A stretch of 38,640 nt of DNA from JAAYCU01 sp964401335. Its GTDB lineage: Bacteria; Planctomycetota; Phycisphaerae; UBA1845; PWPN01. The notes below the pieces were generated by a model. It saw nothing but the letters and a program-made list of their open reading frames with translations, did no database searches and was not told where the DNA came from. The stretch covers positions 1 through 38,640 of the forward strand of contig CAYNYK010000044.1 in assembly GCA_964401335.1 (NCBI GenBank), read 5' to 3'. A program made the translations under genes and the position numbers. How positions within the stretch are numbered: the stretch's first letter is position 1; each line of letters opens with the position of its first letter. This document shows, in pieces, positions 8,552-16,662 of this stretch.

Positions 8552-10024
8552 TCAATGCGGTTCGGCCCGCCCCTGTTCCACGAGAGCGGTTTGCACGGAT
8601 TCGATGTATTGTTCAAACAGCGGGGCATACGTTTGCACGCTAGCGCTCGCTTGAATCTCGCGGGTGGGGCCGGCCATCTGCTGGTAGAGTTTTTCCAGCG
8701 GTGTATGTGGTTCGAGCATGGCCCGGGCCAGGATCGCGGCCCCCAAGGCGCTGATCTCGGTTTCCTGTGGACAGGTGACCACCCGGCCGGTGATGTCCGC
8801 GACGATTTGCGGCGTGATGCGGCCACGCGATCCGCCGCCGCACATAATCAATTGCCGTACCGGGCAGCCGCCGGCTTCCAGCCAATGTATTTGCCGAGCG
8901 AGTTCAAAACACAAGCCCTCCACCGTGGCCCGCAAGAGATGGTCCGGCCCGTGGGCAAGACGCACATGATTCAGGCGGCCGCCGACCGGCCGATTCCGCC
9001 CGCCGACCGCGTCGAGAAACGGCAGCAATTGCAAACCGTCGCAACCGGGGGCGACTGACCCCAACCAATCGTCGATTTGTTCGCGGCTCGCGCCATTGCG
9101 TCCGGTCACTTGTAAGGCCCATTGCACCATCGAGCCGCCGACGGCCAGCGACAGAAGCTGACCCCACCGTTCGGGTACCACATGATCGCACACCCAGGCC
9201 GAGGGTACGACCGGAGTCATCAGGTGATCGGCGATGGCCACCAATACCCAGGCCGTGCCTGCTCCGAACATGACCTGCCCCGGCTCGAGCGCCCCGCAAC
9301 CGAGAGCGGCGGTATATTGATCGTGGACGGCCGGCCCCACCGGAATGCCCGGCGGAAGATGCGTGAGCTTCGCTGTCTCATCGGTCAACTTTCCGGCCAC
9401 CGCCCGGGCAGGTAGCAGGTCGGCGAATTGGCCGGCCTCAAGCCTGAGCTCCGCCAGTAACTCGGGGGCGATGCCCTTCAGCGTCGGGCTATAGAGACAC
9501 GAAATGCTCAGAGAGGAACAATCCTGCGCGCCCCGGCCGCAAAGCCGCTGCCCAATGGTGTCGCCGACAAACCCGACGATATTCGGCGGTTTCAATAACT
9601 CGGGGTGAGTCTTTTGCATTCGTAAAATCTGACCCAACGCGATACCGCTTTGCTCGTGCCCCAGGCAGCGGCGGAGCCAGTCCTCCCCCTTGCGTCGATA
9701 AATATCTTCATCGTACGTTCGCCCACGAGCATCGAGCCAACTGATTACGGGGCCGGTGCAGCGGCCGTTCGCGTCGCGGACCTGGATGGCACCGCCTTGG
9801 CTGGAGATTCCGACGGCCTGTACTTGCGTCAGGTCGGCCTGTTCACCGGCCGCGCGGATGGCGGCCAGCGTCGATTGCCAGATTTCCTCGATATGCTGCT
9901 CGATCCCGCCGTCGGGCGTATGCCGCAGGGAAACCGGCACCGACCCGCGCGCGACGATCCGCCCGTCCGGCTCCACCAGCAAAGCCTTGATATTCGTCGT
10001 TCCCAGGTCCAGGCCGAGCAGCAT
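8552..10024 (-). CDS. FGGY-family carbohydrate kinase
   Basis: This 490-residue cytosolic kinase phosphorylates a sugar or ketose with ATP. The N-terminal phosphate-binding motif is LGLDLGTTNIKALL (about 3-16) and the C-terminal actin-like ATPase domain has IMCGGGSRG. The HDQYTAALG segment supplies the expected catalytic Asp. Overall it looks closest to xylulokinase-like members, but FGGY specificity is not predictable from these motifs. The isomerase stop codon (TAG) directly abuts this ATG, with no spacer, so the two genes are likely translationally coupled. The pairing implies isomerisation of an aldose to a ketose and then phosphorylation. Confidence 0.9.
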   Translation of the reverse strand: MLLGLDLGTTNIKALLVEPDGRIVARGSVPVSLRHTPDGGIEQHIEEIWQSTLAAIRAAGEQADLTQVQAVGISSQGGAIQVRDANGRCTGPVISWLDARGRTYDEDIYRRKGEDWLRRCLGHEQSGIALGQILRMQKTHPELLKPPNIVGFVGDTIGQRLCGRGAQDCSSLSISCLYSPTLKGIAPELLAELRLEAGQFADLLPARAVAGKLTDETAKLTHLPPGIPVGPAVHDQYTAALGCGALEPGQVMFGAGTAWVLVAIADHLMTPVVPSAWVCDHVVPERWGQLLSLAVGGSMVQWALQVTGRNGASREQIDDWLGSVAPGCDGLQLLPFLDAVGGRNRPVGGRLNHVRLAHGPDHLLRATVEGLCFELARQIHWLEAGGCPVRQLIMCGGGSRGRITPQIVADITGRVVTCPQETEISALGAAILARAMLEPHTPLEKLYQQMAGPTREIQASASVQTYAPLFEQYIESVQTALVEQGRAEPH

Positions 10025-11422
10025 CTAAATCTCCACATAATCCGCATCGAGCAGCTTTGCCACATAGGATAACCGTTTTCGAGCATCGCCGAAGCCGAGG
10101 GCCAGGTGGTGTGGGCCACCGGCCTGGAAGTAGGCGTTCAGGAAGTCGCGCACGTCGAGCGACGTATGGATTTTACTATGCGGGACGGCCAGGTGCTCCA
10201 GCGGGCCGAAATCCTCGACGCGCACGGCCGCCGCGATGATTCGCCAGCGCTGGCCGGCGGTTAAAGTCAATGTGCTCAAGGTGGCCTCGCCCCGCTGATA
10301 GCTGAAGACCAAAGCCAGTTGATTCCCGCGTATGGGCACAATCGGGGCGGGCCGGCGAACCAGGCGAATTTTACGGCCTGGGGCGGCCATCGCGGCGTTG
10401 GCCTCGCCCATGTGGCTGAGCAACAGTCCGTTGCCGGCGAAATCGACCGTGAAAACCTCGCTGAACCCGGCCGGCGGTAACAGAATATTGGCCACGGCCG
10501 AATGCACCGCGGAAATCACGTCGCCCTCGCCACCGAAGCCGATCCCCTCGGCCAGCAGGCGGCTGGCGGCCACGAAGGGCAACGTCTCCGTGCGGTCGTC
10601 CTGCCCGAACGCCAGGAACTGGTAGGTGAAGGCGTCCAGTCGATAATCCTGAATCAGCCCGCGCAAAGCGATTTCCGCCCGAGCGGTGGCCTGCATGTCC
10701 TCTTGCGTCACGGCGTTGGCCACTTCGTAGGCGCCGCGGTATTCATCAACCAGCGTTTTGACCTGCTTCGGCTCGGCGTCGGCGGCCCGGTGAATGAATT
10801 CACTGATGGACAGCGGCTGGCAGGTACAGCCCAGGCTGTTGGCCAGATGAGTGGTGTCCATCCCGAAATCGCCCATACCCGGAAAGCCGTAGCCCAACTG
10901 CCCGATTCGCATCCTGCGTAAACGATTTACCGCCCTGGCCGCCTGAAAAAGATCGGGCAATTCGCCCAGCGGCGCCGAATCTTCCAAGTGGCTGCTCACG
11001 CAGTAAAAGGGCACCCGCTCCCGGGTCAGAACATTGCAAAGGTCCTGCACGCCATGCACACCGTGGTTGGCGAGCAATGCGGCATCGTCATAGGAATCAT
11101 CGACGGCGTACAACTCCTGCGTGTTCCAGATGATAACCGGCAGGCGTGTCTGCTTGAGAGCTCGGGCGGCGATCAGACTCGGTGCATAGGTGAGCAGCAC
11201 GACGAGGACGGCGTCCAGCCCGTCGTTCTCGAAGCCGGCCACCATGCGCTCGACATCCTCGCGGCGGCACACCGCCCGCTCGAAACGTACCTCGGCCACC
11301 GGCGACAAGGCCGGGATGAGTTTCTCGCGAACAAACCTTTCCCGCTCGGAGCGAAGTTGCGGGGCCAGTTGCTCGTAAAATTCCAACGTCAGACCCAGCA
11401 GTCCGATCTTCGGCTTATCCAT
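10025..11422 (-). CDS. L-arabinose/L-fucose isomerase-family protein
   Basis: The 465-residue protein resembles the AraA/FucI isomerase superfamily. The segment LLAEGIGFGGEGDVISA matches the metal-site region of L-arabinose isomerase (GFGAEGDW in AraA), where a conserved Glu binds Mn2+. The N-terminal Rossmann-like half begins KIGLLGLTLEFYEQL and contains VIIWNTQEL. I chose the start at 11,422 because homology begins there and AGGGAG precedes it by about nine bases; an upstream in-frame ATG adds 32 unrelated residues. It is the first gene of the operon and probably interconverts an aldose and a ketose for the kinase. The substrate is unknown, and the protein is shorter than AraA (about 500) and FucI (about 590). 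Confidence 0.85.
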   Translation of the reverse strand: MDKPKIGLLGLTLEFYEQLAPQLRSERERFVREKLIPALSPVAEVRFERAVCRREDVERMVAGFENDGLDAVLVVLLTYAPSLIAARALKQTRLPVIIWNTQELYAVDDSYDDAALLANHGVHGVQDLCNVLTRERVPFYCVSSHLEDSAPLGELPDLFQAARAVNRLRRMRIGQLGYGFPGMGDFGMDTTHLANSLGCTCQPLSISEFIHRAADAEPKQVKTLVDEYRGAYEVANAVTQEDMQATARAEIALRGLIQDYRLDAFTYQFLAFGQDDRTETLPFVAASRLLAEGIGFGGEGDVISAVHSAVANILLPPAGFSEVFTVDFAGNGLLLSHMGEANAAMAAPGRKIRLVRRPAPIVPIRGNQLALVFSYQRGEATLSTLTLTAGQRWRIIAAAVRVEDFGPLEHLAVPHSKIHTSLDVRDFLNAYFQAGGPHHLALGFGDARKRLSYVAKLLDADYVEI

Positions 11423-11782
11423 GGCCTTGTTCTCCCTTGAGAGGTTTACATGATCGCCTTCTGCCCGCCCGAGAAACCAGGCGAGTGTCCTCCAGGGTAA
11501 GACAACTGATTTTATCATTGCATACTAAAATTTGGTTGTCGTACCCAAAGAGAACGCACCGTGATTTTCGTCGGAACGGATGTTTATGACAAGAGCATGG
11601 AGCGGAGAGCAACGTGGAGAGAAATAAGATTTTGACGCCACGGATATTGTATCTTTGGCGGCCGTTTCCCCAAAGGCTTCTCGCTCCGTCTTTCCGGCAC
11701 CTCGGCGAAGCGCATTTCTCGCTCATACGCGAATGATAAATCAGGGTTTGACCCGCAACGGGTTTGCTCCTAATCTCTCGGC
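11423..11782. promoter_or_regulatory. Divergent intergenic region between sugar operon and TVP38-like gene
   Basis: These 360 bases must hold the promoter of the minus-strand sugar operon. On the minus strand an AT-rich segment with TAAAAT sits around 11,510-11,520, without a convincing -35 box. A weak dyad, TTTGG/CCAAA (11,531-11,535 and 11,545-11,549), could be an operator. No regulator gene lies next to the operon. I see no RNA gene or repeat here. Confidence 0.35.
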
Positions 11783-12604
11783 GTGAAAAACGAGAAACAA
11801 CAATCAGATAAGTCGGTCGTTTCCGGCCCGGCGAAAGCAGAAGCCGCCCATCCGATAGCAACTTTTGACATGGACAAGGCCAAGGTATATCTGCGCCGAC
11901 TGGGGCCCGTGGGGATACTGGCGGTGATCGCGGCCAGCTTGCCGGCCATCGGCGGTTTTGCCTTGTTGGGGTCGATGACCTGGACGGGGCCGTGGCTTAA
12001 GAATCAGGGTGATTGGGGAGTATTGATTTATATCGGAGCGTTTAGCTTGCTGGCGGGGCTGGCCGTCCTGCCTACCTATGCCCAGGCGGTGGTCGGAGGG
12101 TTTGCGTTCGGTTTGAAGGTCGGCGGTCTGGCGGCGATCTGCGGATTCGCGGGCGCGTCCATGATCGGCTACCTGATCGCCTGGCGCGCTTCCGGAGACC
12201 GGGTCATCCAAATCATCGAGGAGCAGCCGAAATGGAAAACCGTCTACGATGCCCTGCTGAAAAGTGGTCGAATAAAGGCCCTGCTAATCGTGACCTTGAT
12301 CCGCGTTCCGCCGAACTCGCCGTTCGCGATCACCAATCTGGTGATGGCCGCCACGCGGGTAAGGCCGCTGACGTATCTGATCGGCACGGTGCTGGGCATG
12401 TCGCCGCGCACCATCGCGGCCGCCTACATCGGCTCCGGCTTAAAAGACCTTGATTTTTCCAATCCGTATAAAAGCTGGATGTTCATCATCACCTTGGTCA
12501 TCACGGTCATTATCGTAGGCGTCATCGGGACCATCGCCAACAAGGCGATCGCGAAAGTGACCAATGGACAGGCATCTCCGGTCAATGCGACTGATAAGCA
12601 ATAG
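11783..12604 (+). CDS. TVP38/TMEM64-family (VTT domain) membrane protein
   Basis: The 273-residue multi-pass protein carries a VTT/SNARE-associated (DedA-related) domain. Visible hallmarks are a Gly-rich VVGGFAFGLKVGGLAAICGFAGAS segment and the RVPPNSPFAITNLVMAATRV loop. The GTVLGMSPRT motif follows, with re-entrant-type hydrophobic stretches on both sides. Members are linked to lipid scrambling or small-molecule transport; the role here is not known. The start is GTG at 11,783, placed just after an in-frame stop, without a clear ribosome binding site. Met30 (ATG at 11,870) is an equally plausible start because the first 29 residues are hydrophilic. The gene ends ten bases before the convergent aminotransferase gene. 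Confidence 0.8.
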   Translation: MKNEKQQSDKSVVSGPAKAEAAHPIATFDMDKAKVYLRRLGPVGILAVIAASLPAIGGFALLGSMTWTGPWLKNQGDWGVLIYIGAFSLLAGLAVLPTYAQAVVGGFAFGLKVGGLAAICGFAGASMIGYLIAWRASGDRVIQIIEEQPKWKTVYDALLKSGRIKALLIVTLIRVPPNSPFAITNLVMAATRVRPLTYLIGTVLGMSPRTIAAAYIGSGLKDLDFSNPYKSWMFIITLVITVIIVGVIGTIANKAIAKVTNGQASPVNATDKQ

Positions 12605-12614
12605 AGCGCACTCT

Positions 12615-13712
12615 TCAGGCGAAAACCTTGATCGTTTCGATCACGTAGTTCTGTTGCTCTTCGGTCATTTCCGGAAAGATCGGCAAAGATAAAACTTCCC
12701 TGGCGGCCTGCTCGGCGACGGGTAACATCCCACTCTTGTAACCCAGATTGCGGAAGCAGGGCTGCAAGTGCAAGGGCGTCGGGTAGAAGACTGCGCAACT
12801 CACGCCTGCGTCGGACAGGTGTTTGCGGAGCTGGTCACGCTTCGCGCAGCGCACGGTGTACTGGTGATACACATGTTTGCAGCGCGAATCCACCGGCGGC
12901 GGGGTGACGGCCGAACCGCGCAAGGCCGCATCGTAACGCGCGGCGTTGCGCCGGCGCTGGTCGTTCCACTTCGCCAGTTGGGTCAGCTTGACCCGCAAGG
13001 CCGCGCCTTGAATGGCATCCATGCGGAAGTTGGCCCCGAGCCGAACATGTTCATACGTGGAACCCTGCCCCTGCAAGCGCACGACGCGCAGGGTCTCGGC
13101 CAGCTTTTCATCATCGGTAAGGACCATGCCGGCCTCACCGATGGCCGACAGATTTTTCGTCGGATAAAACGAAATCGTGCCGGCCCGGCCGAAGCTGCAC
13201 GACGGCCGATCGTTGAAGGTCGCTCCAATGGCCTGAGCGGCGTCCTCGATGACCGGAATTCCTTTTTTGTCGGCTATCGCCATAATGCGGGCCATGTCCG
13301 CGCATTGTCCGTACAGATGCACGGGGATGATGGCCCGGGTCTTGCCAGTGATGGCGGCCTCGACGGCGGCCGGGTCGATGTTGAACGTATCCGGCAGGAT
13401 ATCCACGAATACCGGCCTGGCCCCAACCCGCGAGACGCTGGCGGCCGTCGCGAAGAAGGTGAAGGTGGGCACGATGACTTCGTCGCCGGGGCCAACGTCC
13501 ATAGCCATCAGGGCCGCGACGATGGCGTCGGACCCGTTGCTGACCCCGACACCGCAGCGGACCTTGCACAAGGCGGCGACTTCGTTCTCCAAGGCCTGAA
13601 CCTCCGGGCCAAGAACGTAAAGGTGTGTTGATAAAACTCGATCGATCGCGGCACGGAGATCCGCCTCGACCGACCGAAACTGTGCGCCCAAATCAAGAAA
13701 AGGTACTTTCAT
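12615..13712 (-). CDS. DegT/DnrJ/EryC1/StrS-family PLP aminotransferase
   Basis: This 365-residue protein is a sugar aminotransferase of fold type I. The N-terminus has the family opening VPFLDL (3-8). The VEADLRAAIDRVL helix and SNGSDAIVAALMAM cofactor segment follow. EDAAQAIG carries the PLP-stacking Asp157, and SFYPTKNL has the Schiff-base Lys186. It would transfer an amino group from glutamate to a keto sugar nucleotide for cell-surface glycans or modified sugars. The start at 13,712 is where homology begins; the longer frame from 13,862 runs through an intrinsic terminator and is not coding. No ribosome binding site is obvious. The likely promoter is at 13,970-13,999 with a 250-base leader (separate entries). 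Confidence 0.85.
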   Translation of the reverse strand: MKVPFLDLGAQFRSVEADLRAAIDRVLSTHLYVLGPEVQALENEVAALCKVRCGVGVSNGSDAIVAALMAMDVGPGDEVIVPTFTFFATAASVSRVGARPVFVDILPDTFNIDPAAVEAAITGKTRAIIPVHLYGQCADMARIMAIADKKGIPVIEDAAQAIGATFNDRPSCSFGRAGTISFYPTKNLSAIGEAGMVLTDDEKLAETLRVVRLQGQGSTYEHVRLGANFRMDAIQGAALRVKLTQLAKWNDQRRRNAARYDAALRGSAVTPPPVDSRCKHVYHQYTVRCAKRDQLRKHLSDAGVSCAVFYPTPLHLQPCFRNLGYKSGMLPVAEQAAREVLSLPIFPEMTEEQQNYVIETIKVFA

Positions 13713-13813
13713 GGCCGGACAGTATCTCGATTCGTTCCGTTCAGAGCAAGACACGTACAAGACATAAAACTGTTGATGACCGATGTTCCGTGATGTGAGG
13801 CCGCGATGTTGAC

Positions 13814-13855
13814 GAAAAAAAACTTCCGGGACAAAACGAGTTCCATCCCGGAAGT
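13814..13855 (-). terminator. Intrinsic terminator inside the aminotransferase leader
   Basis: A perfect 10-bp stem, ACTTCCGGGA with TCCCGGAAGT (13,822-13,831 and 13,846-13,855) and a 14-base loop, is followed on the minus strand by a run of eight T (the plus-strand A-run at 13,814-13,821/22). It lies about 100 bases upstream of the aminotransferase start codon, pointing the same way. No minus-strand gene further upstream needs a terminator. Confidence 0.75.
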
Positions 13856-13963
13856 GCGCCACGGCTAAGACAGCCGAATGTCATATGATTGCGTTTCGAC
13901 GCTGTATGTTCCTCGCTCAACGATCGCCAACCGTTTTCCAGTTGTCGGGGTGATATATATTCC
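13814..13963 (-). ncRNA. Candidate structured leader/attenuator RNA or small RNA upstream of the aminotransferase
   Basis: On the minus strand a transcript starting near 13,963 would contain several hairpins in a row. These are GCGT/ACGC with a four-base loop (13,891-13,902), CGGCT/AGCCG with a five-base loop (13,862-13,876), and then a 10-bp stem followed by a T-run (terminator). No open reading frame of note lies within. It could be a transcription attenuator or riboswitch controlling the downstream aminotransferase, or a free-standing RNA of about 150 bases. It matches no riboswitch consensus that I can recognise. Confidence 0.45.
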
Positions 13964-13969
13964 CTTCGG

Positions 13970-13999
13970 AATATACCCCACGAGCGGTGGCGATGTCAA
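13970..13999 (-). promoter_or_regulatory. Sigma-70-type promoter for the leader RNA and aminotransferase gene
   Basis: On the minus strand there is a perfect -35 box TTGACA (13,994-13,999), an 18-base spacer and a -10 box TATATT (13,970-13,975). The -10 box lies in an 8-bp inverted repeat, TATATTCC/GGAATATA, flanked by GGGG/CCCC (13,947-13,979), which could be an operator. Predicted transcription starts near 13,963. Confidence 0.55.
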
Positions 14000-14099
14000 T
14001 GAATCCATCGGCGGATTCGGTCAGAACCATGAAAATCTTAAGTCATTGAAAAATATAATGTTATGCATACATCGTCTTTTGTGAAATTTTGTTGCGATT

Positions 14100-14126
14100 G
14101 CAAGTATCGATTTGGTAGATACTTGC
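14100..14126. repeat. Perfect inverted repeat with 9-base arms
   Basis: GCAAGTATC (14,100-14,108) and GATACTTGC (14,118-14,126) are exact inverted repeats around a nine-base centre. It lies in the AT-rich gap between the aminotransferase and the second symporter. It has no T-run, so it is a possible operator or RNA hairpin rather than a terminator. Confidence 0.5.
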
Positions 14127-14206
14127 CCACGAGAGAAGATTTTTGGTTTTTCCGGGGCAAATTTCGACTTATTTTAGAAGCATCCATAGAATGGCCTAGA
14201 GGAATA

Positions 14207-14226
14207 ATTGTGAAAAATATCACAAT
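14207..14226. promoter_or_regulatory. CRP/FNR-family-type operator upstream of the second symporter gene
   Basis: The 20-base sequence is a perfect palindrome with arms ATTGTGA/TCACAAT around six bases. It contains TGTGA-N6-TCACA, which is exactly the enterobacterial CRP half-site arrangement. It is about 200 bases upstream of the symporter start. A cAMP-type or related regulator controlling uptake is inference; no such regulator is in the window. The remainder of 14,227-14,428 shows no further clear signal. Confidence 0.5.
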
Positions 14227-14428
14227 CTTTTGCGGGCCGGAAAAAATTAATAATAAAAAATATATCCCGCTATAAGCAACTTACTCGTGCTTTTCCAATT
14301 TATCTCCAACCGCCAAGGATAAGGGCATTCTTGCAGCCGCGGACAAGTGCTTCTAGTATTCCGTTTCCCGCACGAAAGTCGGAACTAATAAACCGCCAAC
14401 CGTGTTCGACGGATATGGAGAGCCGCCC

Positions 14429-16453
14429 GTGAAGAATCTGAAAACGATAGATTATTGCATTATGGGGGTGTACTTCCTGGCCTTGCTGGTGATGGGTCTG
14501 TACCTGAAAGCCAGGGCCTCGAAGAGTATGGAGGATTATTTCCTCGGGGGGAAAAAACTGCCTTGGTGGTTGTTGGGTATCTCCGGCATGGGCAATTTCC
14601 TGGATATGTCCGGAACCATGCTTATCGTCTCATTTCTTTTCATGGTGGGCCCACGGGGACTTTATATTGAATTCCGGGGCGGAGCGGTCTTGATATTGAT
14701 ATTCCTATTGTGCTGGGTGGGCAAGTGGCACCGGCGATCCAATTGCATGACCGGGGCGGAATGGATGGCCTATCGTTTCGGGCATGGGCCTACGGCCCAG
14801 GCGGCCCGACAACTTTGCGCGATCGTCGGGATTACCAGTTACATGTTTTTGTTTGTTTACCTTATCAAGGGGGCCGGCACCTTCCTGTCCATGTTCATGC
14901 CCTTCCATCCGATGGTGTGCGCGGCCATCATGGTGGGCGTCACGGTGGCCTACACGATTTCATCCGGTTTCTATGGTGTGGTGTATTCGGATCTCCTGCA
15001 ATGCGGGATTATTCTGGTCTCGGTGGGGGTTGTGGTTGTTCTCACGGTCGGCCAGCTCTCCGGGTATGACGGAACTCTTGCCACTCTCGCGGAGACGGTC
15101 ACGGGCAATCCGGCCTGGACGAAATCCTCGCCCGCCTGGACCGTGCCCATGCCGGCCGGCTACGAGGAATTCAGTCGCTTTATGCCGATCGTCTTCTTTT
15201 ATTTACTGCGCAATGTGCTGAACGGTATAGGTTCGATCAGTGATCCCCGGTATTTCGGGGCGCGCAACGAGCGCGAATGTGGCATTCTGACGTTCTTCTG
15301 GATCTGGTTGATGACTTTTCGCTGGCCGATGATGATGGGATTTGCCGTCTTGGGCCTGTTTCTCGTGCAAGATAAGTTTCCTGACCAGAAGGTGATCGCG
15401 GAATCATCCCGGATAATGAAACTACATTTGTTGGCCGAGAAATATCCCGACCCCGCGGCGGCGCTCACCGATGCCAATAAAGTCAATGCGGTCATTCCGA
15501 AAAGCGGTTGGGAAGCCTATGTTTCCAGTATTATCAATACGCCGGAACGTTATCCCCAATTGATCGCTCAACTTCGAACCGTCCTCGGCGACGATTGGAA
15601 AGACAAGCTGGATTTGGTCGGTTGGGAAGGGACGGTCAATCCCGAACGAATCGTACCGGCGGTTTTGACGTTTAGCGTACCGGCCGGGCTGCGCGGTTTG
15701 TTCATGATTGCTTTTCTGGCCGCGGCCATGTCGACCTTCTCGCCGATGCTGAACGCGGCCACGGCCTTCTTTACCAGAGATGTTTATCAGGTCTATGTGC
15801 ATAAATCGGCGAGTAACCGGGAATTGATCGGAGTCAGTTATTTGTTTGGATTGTTCCTCACTGGTATTAGCTTCCTATTGGCCTATTCGACGGACAGCAT
15901 CAACCAGATTTGGAATTGGATCAACATGGGATTGGGTTCGAGTATGCTGATCGGCGGCCTGTTGCGCCTCTATTGGTGGCGCTTCAACGCGGCGGGGTTT
16001 ATGATTGGTACGGCGGCGGGACTGGTCGCGGCCATTGTGCAATGGTTCGTCGCGCCGGATATGGGTACGATCAAGATGTTTATCATTCATAACAGCATAA
16101 CGATGGTGGTGACCATCGTGGCCACCCTTCTGACCCCCCCCACCGAGCAGGCCATCCTGGAACATTTTTATAAGACCACCCGTCCCTTTGGATTTTGGGG
16201 GCGTTTCCCGGCCCTGTTGTCTCCCGAGCAATGGGCAATCACGAAGAAAGAACATCGAAATGATCTACTGGCGACGCCCTTTACCTTCATCTGGCAAGTG
16301 ACCCTCTTTCTGTTACCCATGCAGGCCCTGATTGGGGCCTGGAACGACTTTTTTATCACCTTGATATTGTTTTTGATCGGGCTCGGCGGCATGTACATAT
16401 TCTGGTATACCAAGTTACCCCCCGCCCAGGCAGGGGTTCCTCAGGCCGTATAG
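14429..16453 (+). CDS. Sodium:solute symporter (SSS family), long form
   Basis: This is a 674-residue polytopic membrane protein. The SSS opening is present: a first helix, then KARASKSMEDYFLGGKKLPWW, followed by a Gly/Met-rich second helix (GISGMGNFLDMSG). Further features are EFRGGAVL, YTISSGFYGVVYSDLLQ and the loop SMFSPML-like AMSTFSPMLNAATAF. I chose GTG at 14,429 because GGAG (14,417-14,420) lies eight bases upstream; a GTG at 14,402 would add nine residues without such a box. It is unlike the first symporter in sequence detail and longer, with a soluble-looking insert at about 320-410. It has no adjacent catabolic genes. The CRP-type palindrome suggests catabolite-type control. Confidence 0.85.
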   Translation: MKNLKTIDYCIMGVYFLALLVMGLYLKARASKSMEDYFLGGKKLPWWLLGISGMGNFLDMSGTMLIVSFLFMVGPRGLYIEFRGGAVLILIFLLCWVGKWHRRSNCMTGAEWMAYRFGHGPTAQAARQLCAIVGITSYMFLFVYLIKGAGTFLSMFMPFHPMVCAAIMVGVTVAYTISSGFYGVVYSDLLQCGIILVSVGVVVVLTVGQLSGYDGTLATLAETVTGNPAWTKSSPAWTVPMPAGYEEFSRFMPIVFFYLLRNVLNGIGSISDPRYFGARNERECGILTFFWIWLMTFRWPMMMGFAVLGLFLVQDKFPDQKVIAESSRIMKLHLLAEKYPDPAAALTDANKVNAVIPKSGWEAYVSSIINTPERYPQLIAQLRTVLGDDWKDKLDLVGWEGTVNPERIVPAVLTFSVPAGLRGLFMIAFLAAAMSTFSPMLNAATAFFTRDVYQVYVHKSASNRELIGVSYLFGLFLTGISFLLAYSTDSINQIWNWINMGLGSSMLIGGLLRLYWWRFNAAGFMIGTAAGLVAAIVQWFVAPDMGTIKMFIIHNSITMVVTIVATLLTPPTEQAILEHFYKTTRPFGFWGRFPALLSPEQWAITKKEHRNDLLATPFTFIWQVTLFLLPMQALIGAWNDFFITLILFLIGLGGMYIFWYTKLPPAQAGVPQAV

Positions 16454-16549
16454 GCAACCGATTCCCCGGCCAGCACAATGTGGCCATGACATGCGTCGGG
16501 AGAACGATCTATCCGGCGAATATGACTTCGCCCAATGCGGTTGCTTTTC

Positions 16550-16590
16550 TTGCCCGGACACCCCTTCCCGTTTAATATACGTTAGACGGG
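16550..16590 (+). promoter_or_regulatory. Candidate promoter with overlapping hairpin upstream of the Ig-repeat protein
   Basis: TTGCCC (16,550-16,555), a 17-base spacer and TAATAT (16,573-16,578) form a plausible promoter. The -10 box lies inside a 9-bp inverted repeat, CCCGTTTAA/TTAGACGGG (16,567-16,575 and 16,582-16,590, one G-T pair). There is no T-run, so an operator is as likely as an RNA hairpin. Confidence 0.4.
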
Positions 16591-16662
16591 GATATGGGAT
16601 TTCACGGAGTTGGACTGCTTTCATTAACAATACATTTTTTCCCTGCTTAAAGGACCGATCGC

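Noticed and set aside
13713..13862. Upstream in-frame extension of the aminotransferase
   Set aside because: It would have to be translated through the 10-bp hairpin and T-run of an intrinsic terminator, and family homology begins only at 13,712.
14063..14275. 70-codon plus-strand frame and overlapping 61-codon minus-strand frame in the AT-rich gap
   Set aside because: Both look like chance frames in AT-rich DNA. They cover the inverted repeat and the CRP-type palindrome and have no ribosome binding site.
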